Shown one piece after another: positions 18,548 to 27,197 of a DNA stretch of 64,000 nt. Each line of letters opens with the position of its first letter. The first letter of the stretch is position 1. The translations under genes and the position numbers were made by a program. The stretch spans positions 58,958-122,957 of the forward strand of contig CAZSQZ010000009.1 in assembly GCA_964609215.1 (NCBI GenBank). Direction: 5' to 3'. This stretch comes from JABDKJ01 sp964609215. Lineage in GTDB: Bacteria; Bacteroidota; Bacteroidia; Flavobacteriales_D; JABDKJ01. The notes below the pieces were generated by a model that saw nothing but the letters and a program-made list of their open reading frames with translations, was not told where the DNA came from and searched no databases.

Positions 18548-19483
18548 TTGGAATATAACTTAAGTGTCATAATACCAACTTATAATGGAAGGCATCGTAT
18601 TTCAAAAATATTAGGAGCCTTAGAAAATCAAACACAGCCTGATTTCGAGACTTTGGTTATGGTAGATGGATCGAGTGATGGAACGCTTGAATATTTAAGC
18701 AAAGAAAAATTCAAATTGAAAAACTTAAATGTTCACTTTACTGAGAATATTGGAAGAGCTGCAATTAGAAATTTGGGTGCAGAAAAGGCAAGCGGTAACC
18801 TGCTAGTTTTTTATGATGATGATATGCTTCCTGAATGCAACACAATTGAACTTCATTTAGCACACCATAAGGAATACTTAAATTCCATTTTAGCAGGTGC
18901 TCAGATAGATAAATACGAGAGGGATGAAAGCACAGATTTTCTCGACTATAAATCTTTGAGATCTGAATTTTGGATGAAAAAATACACTGGGAAATTAAAA
19001 ATGGGAAGAGATAATCTATTTATTACCGGAGCTCACTTTTCCATACCTAAAAATTTGTTTAATGAATTAGGAGGATTTGATAATAGGTTAACGGATGCGG
19101 AAGATTGGGATTTTGCGGTGAAGGCATTTCTTGGAAAAAGCGATATTTATTTAGATCCTGACAACATAGCTTATCATCAAGATTTTATCACTTGCGAAAA
19201 TTATATCAGAAGAAGAAGAGAATATGTGGTGGCACAGAAAAGGCTTAATGAACTAAATAAATATGTTTTAGAAAATGGATTCAGTAGATTGCAAGAAGTG
19301 AGGGCACCTTTTTTGAAAAAAAGTATAATTTCTATGGTATCCAATATGACTATGGTTAAATTAATTGATAATGGTTTTTTTAAGACTGTTTTACCAAAAA
19401 CTATCAGATATAGATTGTATGATCTTGTGATAGTTGGTCTGGTAAAGATTTTTCCTGACAGGAATATTAGTAAATCTAATTAG
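18548..19483 (+). CDS. Glycosyltransferase family 2, second of three
   Basis: The protein has 311 residues and starts with TTG, 11 bases after the previous stop codon. Motifs are LSVIIPTYNGRHRISKIL, VDGSSDGT, NIGRAAIRNLGAE and the metal site YDDDM. The acceptor region is LTDAEDWDFAVKAF, in which ED is the likely catalytic base. No ATG is available near the first strand, so the TTG is well supported. The substrate cannot be read from sequence. Confidence 0.84.
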   Translation: MEYNLSVIIPTYNGRHRISKILGALENQTQPDFETLVMVDGSSDGTLEYLSKEKFKLKNLNVHFTENIGRAAIRNLGAEKASGNLLVFYDDDMLPECNTIELHLAHHKEYLNSILAGAQIDKYERDESTDFLDYKSLRSEFWMKKYTGKLKMGRDNLFITGAHFSIPKNLFNELGGFDNRLTDAEDWDFAVKAFLGKSDIYLDPDNIAYHQDFITCENYIRRRREYVVAQKRLNELNKYVLENGFSRLQEVRAPFLKKSIISMVSNMTMVKLIDNGFFKTVLPKTIRYRLYDLVIVGLVKIFPDRNISKSN

Positions 19484-19491
19484 AATAGAAA

Positions 19492-20295
19492 ATGTTCTGT
19501 TACTTCGGTCATCCTAAATCCGCTTCTACCTATTTTGGTAAAATTATGCTTCGTTTTGGAGTAGAGCTAGGGTTTAAACATTTCTACAAACAAATCACTT
19601 TACCTGGTAGCCTTGAAAAAATAAACAGCAATTATTTCGATTTAGTAATTAGCCAAAACTCTAGTTATTCAAAAGTGAATAGCATCAAGCATGATTTCAA
19701 GGCATTTCATTTAATTCGAGATCCAAGAGATATATGTGTTTCTGCTTATTTTTCATATTTAAAAACACATGACATAGATAATTGGACTGAGTTAGCTGAT
19801 TTACGAAAAACTCTTTCCAAAAAGTCTATAGATGAAGGATTGTATGATGTAATTGATTTTAATCATCAATTCTTTGAACATATGGGAACATGGGATTTTG
19901 GCGATGAAAGAATATTAGAACTTAGATTTGAAAATTACATTCTTAATCCTTCAAAAACCATATTTAACATTATGATGTTTTTTGATTTGGTGAAAGAGAG
20001 GTCAACTTTGCTAGATGAAATAGTAATTTTCTATAATAGATTAGTTTTTAAGTTATTCAGAAGTTCAACATTAGCAATAAGAATTAAAAAATTGTCTAAA
20101 TCCAGAATTGAAAAAATAATAGAAGAACTCTCCTTTAAAAATATTACCAAGGACAGGGAAATAGGAGAGGAAAATGTTAATTCGCACTACAGAAAAGGAA
20201 TTCAGGGAGATTGGAAAAAATTCCTTAAGGAAGAACACTTATCTTACTTTCGATCAAAACATCCAGATTTGCTGTCTAAATTGAACTATGAATAA
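19492..20295 (+). CDS. Sulfotransferase-like protein, third of three
   Basis: The 267-residue protein begins FCYFGHPKSASTYFGK, a 5'-phosphosulfate loop at residues 6-17. It continues with FHLIRDPRDICVSAYFSY, a canonical 3'-phosphate motif. The later sequence HYRKGIQGDWKKFL matches the RKG-W segment that contacts PAPS in cytosolic sulfotransferases. Together these make a PAPS-dependent sulfotransferase likely. It lies between two glycosyltransferase genes with gaps of only 8 and 9 bases. Confidence 0.82.
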   Translation: MFCYFGHPKSASTYFGKIMLRFGVELGFKHFYKQITLPGSLEKINSNYFDLVISQNSSYSKVNSIKHDFKAFHLIRDPRDICVSAYFSYLKTHDIDNWTELADLRKTLSKKSIDEGLYDVIDFNHQFFEHMGTWDFGDERILELRFENYILNPSKTIFNIMMFFDLVKERSTLLDEIVIFYNRLVFKLFRSSTLAIRIKKLSKSRIEKIIEELSFKNITKDREIGEENVNSHYRKGIQGDWKKFLKEEHLSYFRSKHPDLLSKLNYE

Positions 20296-20304
20296 TACTG
20301 TTTT

Positions 20305-21423
20305 TTGAAAAGGATAAAACTGACTTATATCATTTCTAATATTCAAAAATCTCTTGCATTTGAATGGGTTGCAGAAAACTTAGATCACTCTAAATATGAG
20401 TTGTCATTTGTTTTCTTGAATTCTGAAAAGTATCCAATTCAGGAATATATGGAACATAGGAACATTGAAACTCATTTGATTTTCAATAATGGTAAACGCA
20501 GTTACCCATTTATTTTTCTGAAGCTTTTTGCAAGATTTCTTTTAAATAGACCAAGCATTGTTCATTGCCATATGTTTGATGCTACTTTGCTTGGTTTGCT
20601 GGTAAGCAAATTACTCCATATTAAAAAGCGAATTTACACTCGTCACAATGCAACTTTCAATAGGGAGTACTTTCCGAAAATGGTAAAATGGGATAAATTC
20701 AATAACAGCTTGGCTACACATGTAGTAGCAATTTCCAGAAACGTAAAAGAAGTTCTTGAGACTTTGGAGAATGTTCCAAGCAATAAAATAGAACTTATTC
20801 CCCATGGTTTTGATTTGGAAAGGTTCAGGAATATTCCAAATAATGATAAGAATAGAATTTTCAAGAAGTATAATATAGAATCAAATCGGGATTATCCGGT
20901 TGTGGGCGTAATTTCTAGATTTTTGCATTTAAAGGGAATTCAGTATGTTATACCTGCATTCAGATTATTATTGGAAAAAAAACCAAATGCTGTGTTAATA
21001 CTATGTAATGCAAATGGTCCTTATTCAAATGAAATTGAAAAACTCTTAAGCAGTTTGCCAGAGAGAAGTTATAGGAAAATCACTTTTGAAGAAGATATCT
21101 TTGCGCTCTATTCCATTTTTGATGTATTTCTACATGTTCCCATCAATGAAAAAATAGAAGCATTTGGACAGACATATGTGGAGGCATTGTCCGCAGGTGT
21201 TCCAAGTGTCTTTACCCTTTCTGGAATTGCAGTAGAGTTCATTGTTGATGAGCAGAATGCTCTGGTTGTCGATTTTAAAGATTCTGGTCAAATTTATTCA
21301 GCTATGATTAAGATATTGAATTCCGACAAACTAAGAGATAAGTTAATCATGGAGGGTTTCAAATCAATCAAACCATATAACTTAACTACTTTTGTTAATC
21401 GGCTGCACAAGCTTTATGAATGA
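20305..21423 (+). CDS. Glycosyltransferase family 4
   Basis: The 372-residue GT-B enzyme starts with TTG at 20305; no ATG lies near the first beta strand LTYIISNIQKSLAFEWV. The C-terminal donor domain has VVGVISRFLHLKGIQYVIPAF and AFGQTYVEALSAGVPSVFT, which is the E-x7-E region. It is part of a tight run of transferase genes and its last 8 bases overlap the next gene. Substrates are unknown. Confidence 0.85.
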   Translation: MKRIKLTYIISNIQKSLAFEWVAENLDHSKYELSFVFLNSEKYPIQEYMEHRNIETHLIFNNGKRSYPFIFLKLFARFLLNRPSIVHCHMFDATLLGLLVSKLLHIKKRIYTRHNATFNREYFPKMVKWDKFNNSLATHVVAISRNVKEVLETLENVPSNKIELIPHGFDLERFRNIPNNDKNRIFKKYNIESNRDYPVVGVISRFLHLKGIQYVIPAFRLLLEKKPNAVLILCNANGPYSNEIEKLLSSLPERSYRKITFEEDIFALYSIFDVFLHVPINEKIEAFGQTYVEALSAGVPSVFTLSGIAVEFIVDEQNALVVDFKDSGQIYSAMIKILNSDKLRDKLIMEGFKSIKPYNLTTFVNRLHKLYE

Positions 21424-22324
21424 AGAAGTGAAATTTTCCATTGTAATTCCTACATATAACCGAGCGGATTTTATTGCCAACACGGTAGGTAGCTGCCTTG
21501 CACAATCCTATACTGATTTTGAGGTTATCATTGTTGATGACGGTGGCACCGACAATACTGAAGAAGTAGTTCGGATTAGTTTTGCAGATTCTGAAAAGGT
21601 TAAATATTTCTATAAGGAAAATGAAGAAAGAGGGGCGGCAAGAAATTTTGGGGCTCTGAATTCAAAAGGTGATTACATCTTGTTTTTGGATTCCGATGAT
21701 CTCATGGAAGTAGATTGTTTAAAGAATTATCATAAAGCAATTTTAGCCAACAATAAACCCAAAGTTCTATTTGCTAAATATCGTTTTGTTCAAGAAGGAA
21801 GCTATTCCAATTCTGATGTTGAAGGTTTGAAAGAAGGTTGGTATGATTGGAATATCTTTTTGAAGGGAAATCCTTTCGCCTCAATGATTTGTTTTAGTAG
21901 GGATAATGATGGAATACTCATTCCGGAGTCAAGGGAAATTACAACATCAGAAGATTGGGTTTTTAATTTAATGAAGACATATAAATCCAAATTTTATTAT
22001 GTTGGTAATTTAGGATATACCATGCAACAACATGATAATCGATCAATGAATTCCAATCAAGATTTTGTAATACGAACCAAAGTTAATGCTACAGAATTTA
22101 TTCAAAAGAATTTGGATTTGAACGAAAACGAGAATTTGGTATTGGAAGGTCATTCCAATTTTTTCTGCGCCATTCATAGCTATGTAGGGCGAAATAGGAA
22201 GTTAGGATTTCATTTTTTGACTAAGACCAATAACAGTGTTTCTTTGTCGCGAAAGCTCATACTGGCAATAAAATTATTGATCGGCAGAGGTATTTTGTTA
22301 AAGCTTAAAGGAAGTTCAATTTAA
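21416..22324 (+). CDS. Glycosyltransferase family 2, third of three
   Basis: The protein has 302 residues. I place the start at the ATG at 21416 (MNEEVKFS), which overlaps the previous gene by 8 bases, rather than at 21392. It shows FSIVIPTYNRADFIANTVGSCLAQ, VDDGGTDNT, ERGAARNFGA and the metal site LDSDDLM. The acceptor motif is TSEDWVFNLM. These are standard GT2 hallmarks. Sugar donor and acceptor are unknown. Confidence 0.86.
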   Translation: MNEEVKFSIVIPTYNRADFIANTVGSCLAQSYTDFEVIIVDDGGTDNTEEVVRISFADSEKVKYFYKENEERGAARNFGALNSKGDYILFLDSDDLMEVDCLKNYHKAILANNKPKVLFAKYRFVQEGSYSNSDVEGLKEGWYDWNIFLKGNPFASMICFSRDNDGILIPESREITTSEDWVFNLMKTYKSKFYYVGNLGYTMQQHDNRSMNSNQDFVIRTKVNATEFIQKNLDLNENENLVLEGHSNFFCAIHSYVGRNRKLGFHFLTKTNNSVSLSRKLILAIKLLIGRGILLKLKGSSI

Positions 22325-22333
22325 TCATTTAGT

Positions 22334-23557
22334 CTGGAAAAGATAATCTATATATCTTATGATGGAATGACAGATGCCCTCGGCCAAAGTCAAGTATTAC
22401 CATATGTTTTTGGTTTAAGCAATCATGGTTATGAATTAACTATTATTTCTTTTGAGAAAAGAAAGAATTTTACAAGGTTGAGAGAACATATTCAGAGCCT
22501 TTGTAATCAGAATAATGTCAAATGGATCCCTTTGAAATATACCAAAACACCACCAGTCGTTTCGACATTATTTGATTTGTATAAATTGAATAGGAAGGTT
22601 AAAAATATAATTCTGAATGAACGGGTAAAACTAATCCATTGCAGAAGCTATTTACCTGTAATGATTGCTTTGGGAATTAAGAAGAAATTTTCAATTCCCT
22701 ATATTTTCGATATGAGAGGTTATTGGGCAGACGAGAGAGTTGAAGGCAATATTTGGAATTTGAAGAATCCTATTTTCAAATTCATTTATGAATATTTTAA
22801 AAAGAAGGAAAAGCAATTTTTAATTAAAGCAGATCACATCATTTCGCTAACCCAAAAATCTAAACTGGAATTGCTAAAAAGACAAGAATTGGGTTTAGCT
22901 GATAATAGAATTTCTGTTATTCCTTGTACTTCAGATTTTGATCATTTTACGCTTAAAACCAATGCAAATAGAAAGACGGTAAGAAAGGAACTAAATATAT
23001 CGGAAAAAAGTTTGGTTATTGGTTATTTGGGTTCTATGGGAACATGGTATTTACTAGATGAAATGTTGAAATTTATTAAAACCTTGTTTGATCAGAATCC
23101 AAATGCAATTTTTATTATTTACACACAAGATGATAGAAACTGGGTTTACAAGAGGTGTGATAATTTCAATATTGACCTTAGCAGAGTGAGAATTGATTAT
23201 AAAGAAAGGAGAGAATTGCAATCTTGTCTTGATGCATGGGATTACGGTTTGTTTTTTATAAGATCAAGTTTCTCTAAAACAGCCAGTTCTCCAACGAAAA
23301 TGGGAGAGCTATTGGCAAAGGGTATTCCTGTAATAGCGAATTCCGGAGTTGGAGATGTAGATGATTTAATTAATGAAATGAATGTGGGCTTTGTTGTGGA
23401 CTTAGAGGATCAACAGACTATAATCAATACAATACAGAAACTAAATGAACCATTTTGGAAATCGTCTGAAGAGATTAGAGGAAGTGCCTCTTCAAAGTTG
23501 CATTTAGACCATGCAATAAACCGTTACCTTAATGTCTACAAAACCATTCTGAATTGA
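22334..23557 (+). CDS. Glycosyltransferase family 4, likely CTG start
   Basis: From the ATG at 22367 the protein would begin MTDALGQSQVLPYVFG. The in-frame sequence before it encodes LEKIIYISYDG, the expected first strand of this family (usually YISYDGM-D-LGQSQV). The only plausible initiator there is CTG at 22334, 10 bases after the previous stop codon. The donor domain holds VIGYLGSMGTWY and SPTKMGELLAKGIPVIA. It is therefore a complete GT4 enzyme of about 407 residues with an unusual start. ATG at 22367 remains the conservative alternative. Confidence 0.82.
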   Translation: MEKIIYISYDGMTDALGQSQVLPYVFGLSNHGYELTIISFEKRKNFTRLREHIQSLCNQNNVKWIPLKYTKTPPVVSTLFDLYKLNRKVKNIILNERVKLIHCRSYLPVMIALGIKKKFSIPYIFDMRGYWADERVEGNIWNLKNPIFKFIYEYFKKKEKQFLIKADHIISLTQKSKLELLKRQELGLADNRISVIPCTSDFDHFTLKTNANRKTVRKELNISEKSLVIGYLGSMGTWYLLDEMLKFIKTLFDQNPNAIFIIYTQDDRNWVYKRCDNFNIDLSRVRIDYKERRELQSCLDAWDYGLFFIRSSFSKTASSPTKMGELLAKGIPVIANSGVGDVDDLINEMNVGFVVDLEDQQTIINTIQKLNEPFWKSSEEIRGSASSKLHLDHAINRYLNVYKTILN

Positions 23558-24627
23558 AAGTTCTAGCGCTCTTACCCTGTCCTATTAATATAGGTCCTTC
23601 TCAGAGGTTCCGCCTTGGAATTTACCTTGATTACTTAGATCAGGAAGGAATAGAAGTAGAGTGTCACTCCTTTTACGATGAGAAGATGATGTCTATACTA
23701 TATTCAGAGGGGTTGTTTTTTAAAAAGACCACTTATGTCTTATTGGGATTTTGGAAAAAAATAAAACTACTTTTTTCTTTAAGAAAGTTTTCTATGGTTT
23801 ATGTTCAAAGAGAAATCACACCTATTGGACCGCCAATTTTCGCCTGGATTATTAGCAGGCTCTTCAGAAAAAAAATGGTTTTCGATTTTGATGATGCAAT
23901 ATGGATGCCCAATTATACAAAGGCGAATGCAAAATTTCATAAACTTAAATCCTATTGGAAGACAAAGTATTTGATTAAATGGAGTTCAACTGTGCTTGCG
24001 GGTAATGCTTTTTTGAAGGACTATGCACTAAAATATAATTCCAATGTTAAGGTTATGCCCACCTCGGTAGATACATTAAAAATGCACAACCCGAAACTAT
24101 TTGATGATATTTCCAATACTGATATTCCAATAATCGGTTGGACAGGCAGTGTTTCCACACTAGTTCACTTTGAAACTGTTATTCCGATATTAGATGAGCT
24201 AGCAAAGACTTACAAGTTTAAGGTTATTGTTATTTCCAATATTCCCCCAAAAGATAGTCGGTCATTTTTAGAATTTAAGGAATGGAATACGCAAACAGAG
24301 ATAAAAGACCTTTTGGAATTTGACTTAGGAATAATGCCATTAAAGGAAGATTCTGAATTCGCAAAAGGGAAATGCGGATTTAAAATTATTCAATTTATGG
24401 CCCTATCTAAAACAGTTTTGGCTTCTCCGATTGGAGTTAATTCCAAAATTATCTCTCATGGTAAAAATGGATATATCTGCAAAGATGAAGATGATTGGAG
24501 AAATTATCTTGAGACCTTTCTGCAGGGAAAACTAAAGGATACAGGGAAAGGTGCTAGAGCGCATATTGAAGAAAAATACTCAGTAAATGCTACTTTGAAA
24601 TATTTGATAGATGCTCTAAAAAATTAG
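23554..24627 (+). CDS. GT4-like glycosyltransferase, group 1
   Basis: The 357-residue protein starts with TTG at 23554, overlapping the TGA of the preceding gene. It has the start pattern LALLPCPINIGPSQRFRL, then DFDDAIWMPNY, and the donor-site region IIGWTGSVSTLVHFE. The LLEFDLGIMPLKEDSEFAKGKCGFKIIQFMA segment follows, in which acidic and lysine residues take the place of the usual E-x7-E. This variant is common in Bacteroidota surface-glycan loci. Its stop codon overlaps that of the convergent polymerase-like gene. Confidence 0.78.
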   Translation: MKVLALLPCPINIGPSQRFRLGIYLDYLDQEGIEVECHSFYDEKMMSILYSEGLFFKKTTYVLLGFWKKIKLLFSLRKFSMVYVQREITPIGPPIFAWIISRLFRKKMVFDFDDAIWMPNYTKANAKFHKLKSYWKTKYLIKWSSTVLAGNAFLKDYALKYNSNVKVMPTSVDTLKMHNPKLFDDISNTDIPIIGWTGSVSTLVHFETVIPILDELAKTYKFKVIVISNIPPKDSRSFLEFKEWNTQTEIKDLLEFDLGIMPLKEDSEFAKGKCGFKIIQFMALSKTVLASPIGVNSKIISHGKNGYICKDEDDWRNYLETFLQGKLKDTGKGARAHIEEKYSVNATLKYLIDALKN

Positions 24628-25970
24628 AGTCTCATTTTTCTTCTTTTTATTCTTTTTGATTTATCATGAAGTATGAAAAGAGCACTTAAATAAAAAGGAA
24701 TACAAGGAATTTTATACCTTACCAATGCTCCAAAATTATAACTGGTAAACCCAACCGCAAAAGCGAAAAACAATGAGAAAACCAGAGACATTAGTAAAAA
24801 TGAATCATTGTTTACGAAGCTGAAAATTCGCCTAATTCCAGTAGCAAATAAAATATAAATAGAAGCGCAGAGAATTATTAGACTTTCAACTGAAGCTACT
24901 GCCATTGCGGCACTTTTTACTTCTGTAGGATAGGGTCTGAATAGTGTAACATTTATTGAGGTGGGTACCATTTTCACAATTCCAAGAAGCGATTGGTCAT
25001 ATTCGCCTAGAGAATAACTTGAACCTCTTCCTAAATCTCCATTTATACGATGTGATTGAACCTGATGCCAACTTTGCATACCTTGAGCGGTATTTAAAAC
25101 ATTGTCTAAGGAAAATTTGGAGTTTGTATCACTTAGAAATTGAAAAGTATAAATAACTCCAACCAATAGAACAGCTATTGTAAATGGAAGTATTAGAACC
25201 TTTAAGAGTTTATTCTTAATTGAATTTCTGATTTCAAAAACCCACCAAATCATTAAGGCTGGAGCCAAACTCACAATTACATACTCCTTTACATTGTATA
25301 TGATGTATGCAGAAAAAAGAGTGAAGATTGTTGAGGTAGAAAGTATTTTCCTGTGCTCTACTATTTTGTAAAAATGAAATAGCAATAGACCCGTAAACCC
25401 AATTACAATGGTATCCTTCATAATTCCTGAACCCCAAAAGAATACTGAAGGAACAAACAAGACTGCAAATGCAATTTTAGATTCTAGATACTGATATTTT
25501 TTTGCGATGAGATAGAATAATTTCCATATCCCAATGAATGATAAGGATGCAAAAACAAGGGTCAGGGCAAAGTAATTGTTAAGGCAAAAAAGGTTTAGAA
25601 TACTAACCATCCCAACTGTGAAAAATTCTTTAGTGCCTTTTTGAAATATGGCTCTGGTATCTACAAAAGAATGTTTGGACAAATCAATATTGCTGGAGAA
25701 AACATACTCGAAAGCCTTTGAGAAATCATGAAAGAAATATTCGTAAATGACCTCGGCATGCCTAAAATAGGCTTTTGTGTCACCTCCATACTCGTAATAA
25801 TATGTATACACTAAGGCAAAACCGAGTCCTCCAATTAACTTTACAGTTAAGCCCTTGAGAAAGTATTTTCTATAAAGCAAGTCATCTCTTTTTTGACCGC
25901 TGTATACAAATGCAATAAGATAGATTATAATGAAGTAAACAATAAGTATGACTATGTCTAGTACCGTCAC
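24624..25970 (-). CDS. Polytopic membrane protein, Wzy/EpsG-like
   Basis: The 448-residue protein has about ten hydrophobic helices. The GTG at 25970 is the start. Loops include GGDTKAYFRHAE after the second helix and FWGSGIMKDTIVIG. A long periplasmic-type loop (about residues 280-330) holds HRINGDLGRGSSY. The end FNFGALVRYKIPCIPF-type segment (here SYNFGALVRYKIP) resembles EpsG/Wzy-type polymerases. It is the only candidate in the locus for joining repeat units, a role inferred from topology and position. An O-acyl transferase is less likely, as no H-x4-D or H-N motif was seen. Confidence 0.6.
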   Translation of the reverse strand: MTVLDIVILIVYFIIIYLIAFVYSGQKRDDLLYRKYFLKGLTVKLIGGLGFALVYTYYYEYGGDTKAYFRHAEVIYEYFFHDFSKAFEYVFSSNIDLSKHSFVDTRAIFQKGTKEFFTVGMVSILNLFCLNNYFALTLVFASLSFIGIWKLFYLIAKKYQYLESKIAFAVLFVPSVFFWGSGIMKDTIVIGFTGLLLFHFYKIVEHRKILSTSTIFTLFSAYIIYNVKEYVIVSLAPALMIWWVFEIRNSIKNKLLKVLILPFTIAVLLVGVIYTFQFLSDTNSKFSLDNVLNTAQGMQSWHQVQSHRINGDLGRGSSYSLGEYDQSLLGIVKMVPTSINVTLFRPYPTEVKSAAMAVASVESLIILCASIYILFATGIRRIFSFVNNDSFLLMSLVFSLFFAFAVGFTSYNFGALVRYKIPCIPFYLSALFILHDKSKRIKRRKMRL

Positions 25971-26044
25971 TAGCTAAAAAGTTTATTTTGATTCTTATTT
26001 TCGTTAAAATTAAGTTTTTAGATGGATTTAAAGCCAAATAAGGA

Positions 26045-27190
26045 ATGAGGATATTATTTGTAATACCTTCAATAACGAATTATTTCACTTTTCTTGAGGA
26101 TATAGCCATGAGTTTAACCAAAAATGGAGATAAGGTTTTCTTGGCTACATCCACAAAGCATATTTCAAATATAGATTGCTATAATAGAGAAGTTTATGGA
26201 GAACTAATTGAAATTGAATTTCCAAGGGGTTTTGAATGGACTGAACATTTAAAAGCTTCCAAACAATTGAATAGAATAGTAGAAAAGGTTAAACCAGATC
26301 TAATAAATGTTCATTTCTCAGCAGCAATGTTTACTGCTGCAATAGCTAAGACAAAAAGTTGGCCGAAGAGCATTGGAACCATCCATGGGGTCTCCTTTGT
26401 TATGGAAAAAGGTTGGAGAAGAATGGCGCTGGGTTTTGCAGAATCCTGGGCAGCAAAGCGCATGGACGAGGTTTTTGTTCTAACAGAAGAAGATAGAATA
26501 ACACTAGAAAAAAAATCAAAGAAAATAAATACTTCAGTTATTTGGTCTTATGGATTGGGTTGTGATCTAAACCAATTTAACAAAAACAATGTTTCAGACG
26601 CTAGAAGGGCTGAAATCATGAAGAAGTGCAATATTCGAAAGGATCACTTTGTATTTATCTTTGTGGGTAGACAAGTTCATTTTAAAGGTTTTGATAAAAT
26701 AATAAGGGCTTTTGTGGACCTTTACTCCAGGAATATTAAGTTGAAACTTATTTTGGTCGGTGATAAGGATAATATTCATTCCACCAATCTGGATAGGACA
26801 GAAGTAAAGATACATAACAATTGCCCAGGAGTAGTAAAGGTAGGTTGGCAGGAAAATGTTCATGAATATTTAAGCGTTGCCCATGTAAATGTGTTCCCAA
26901 GTATTAAAGAAGGAATGCCTGTTAATTTAATGGAATCCTTGGCAATGGGAGTGCCAGTCATTACTATGGATTCCAGAGGATGTAGAAATGTTGTTACCGA
27001 TGATTATGATGGAATACTTTTGAAGAATCAAGATGTTGAAGAACTTAAAGAGAAAATGAATTATTTATTCGAGAATAGAGATGAACTGGAAAGAATGTCT
27101 AAAAATGCAATTGCTGAAAGAGCAAAATTTGATCGGAAGTATTTCATTAAAGATCAGCTTGAGATTTATGAACGAATTGTGAATTCCTAA
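26045..27190 (+). CDS. Glycosyltransferase family 4
   Basis: The 381-residue enzyme starts MRILFVIPSITNYFTF, carries the acceptor-side strand LINVHFSAAMFTAAIA, and has the donor domain FVFIFVGRQVHFKGFDKIIRAF followed by NVFPSIKEGMPVNLMESLAMGVPVITM. The motif GCRNVV and the PVNLMES segment fit retaining transferases similar to those that add GalNAc or other hexoses, but specificity cannot be assigned. It precedes galE by 7 bases, which suggests a link with UDP-galactose or UDP-GalNAc supply. Confidence 0.86.
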   Translation: MRILFVIPSITNYFTFLEDIAMSLTKNGDKVFLATSTKHISNIDCYNREVYGELIEIEFPRGFEWTEHLKASKQLNRIVEKVKPDLINVHFSAAMFTAAIAKTKSWPKSIGTIHGVSFVMEKGWRRMALGFAESWAAKRMDEVFVLTEEDRITLEKKSKKINTSVIWSYGLGCDLNQFNKNNVSDARRAEIMKKCNIRKDHFVFIFVGRQVHFKGFDKIIRAFVDLYSRNIKLKLILVGDKDNIHSTNLDRTEVKIHNNCPGVVKVGWQENVHEYLSVAHVNVFPSIKEGMPVNLMESLAMGVPVITMDSRGCRNVVTDDYDGILLKNQDVEELKEKMNYLFENRDELERMSKNAIAERAKFDRKYFIKDQLEIYERIVNS

Positions 27191-27197
27191 TAAAGCG

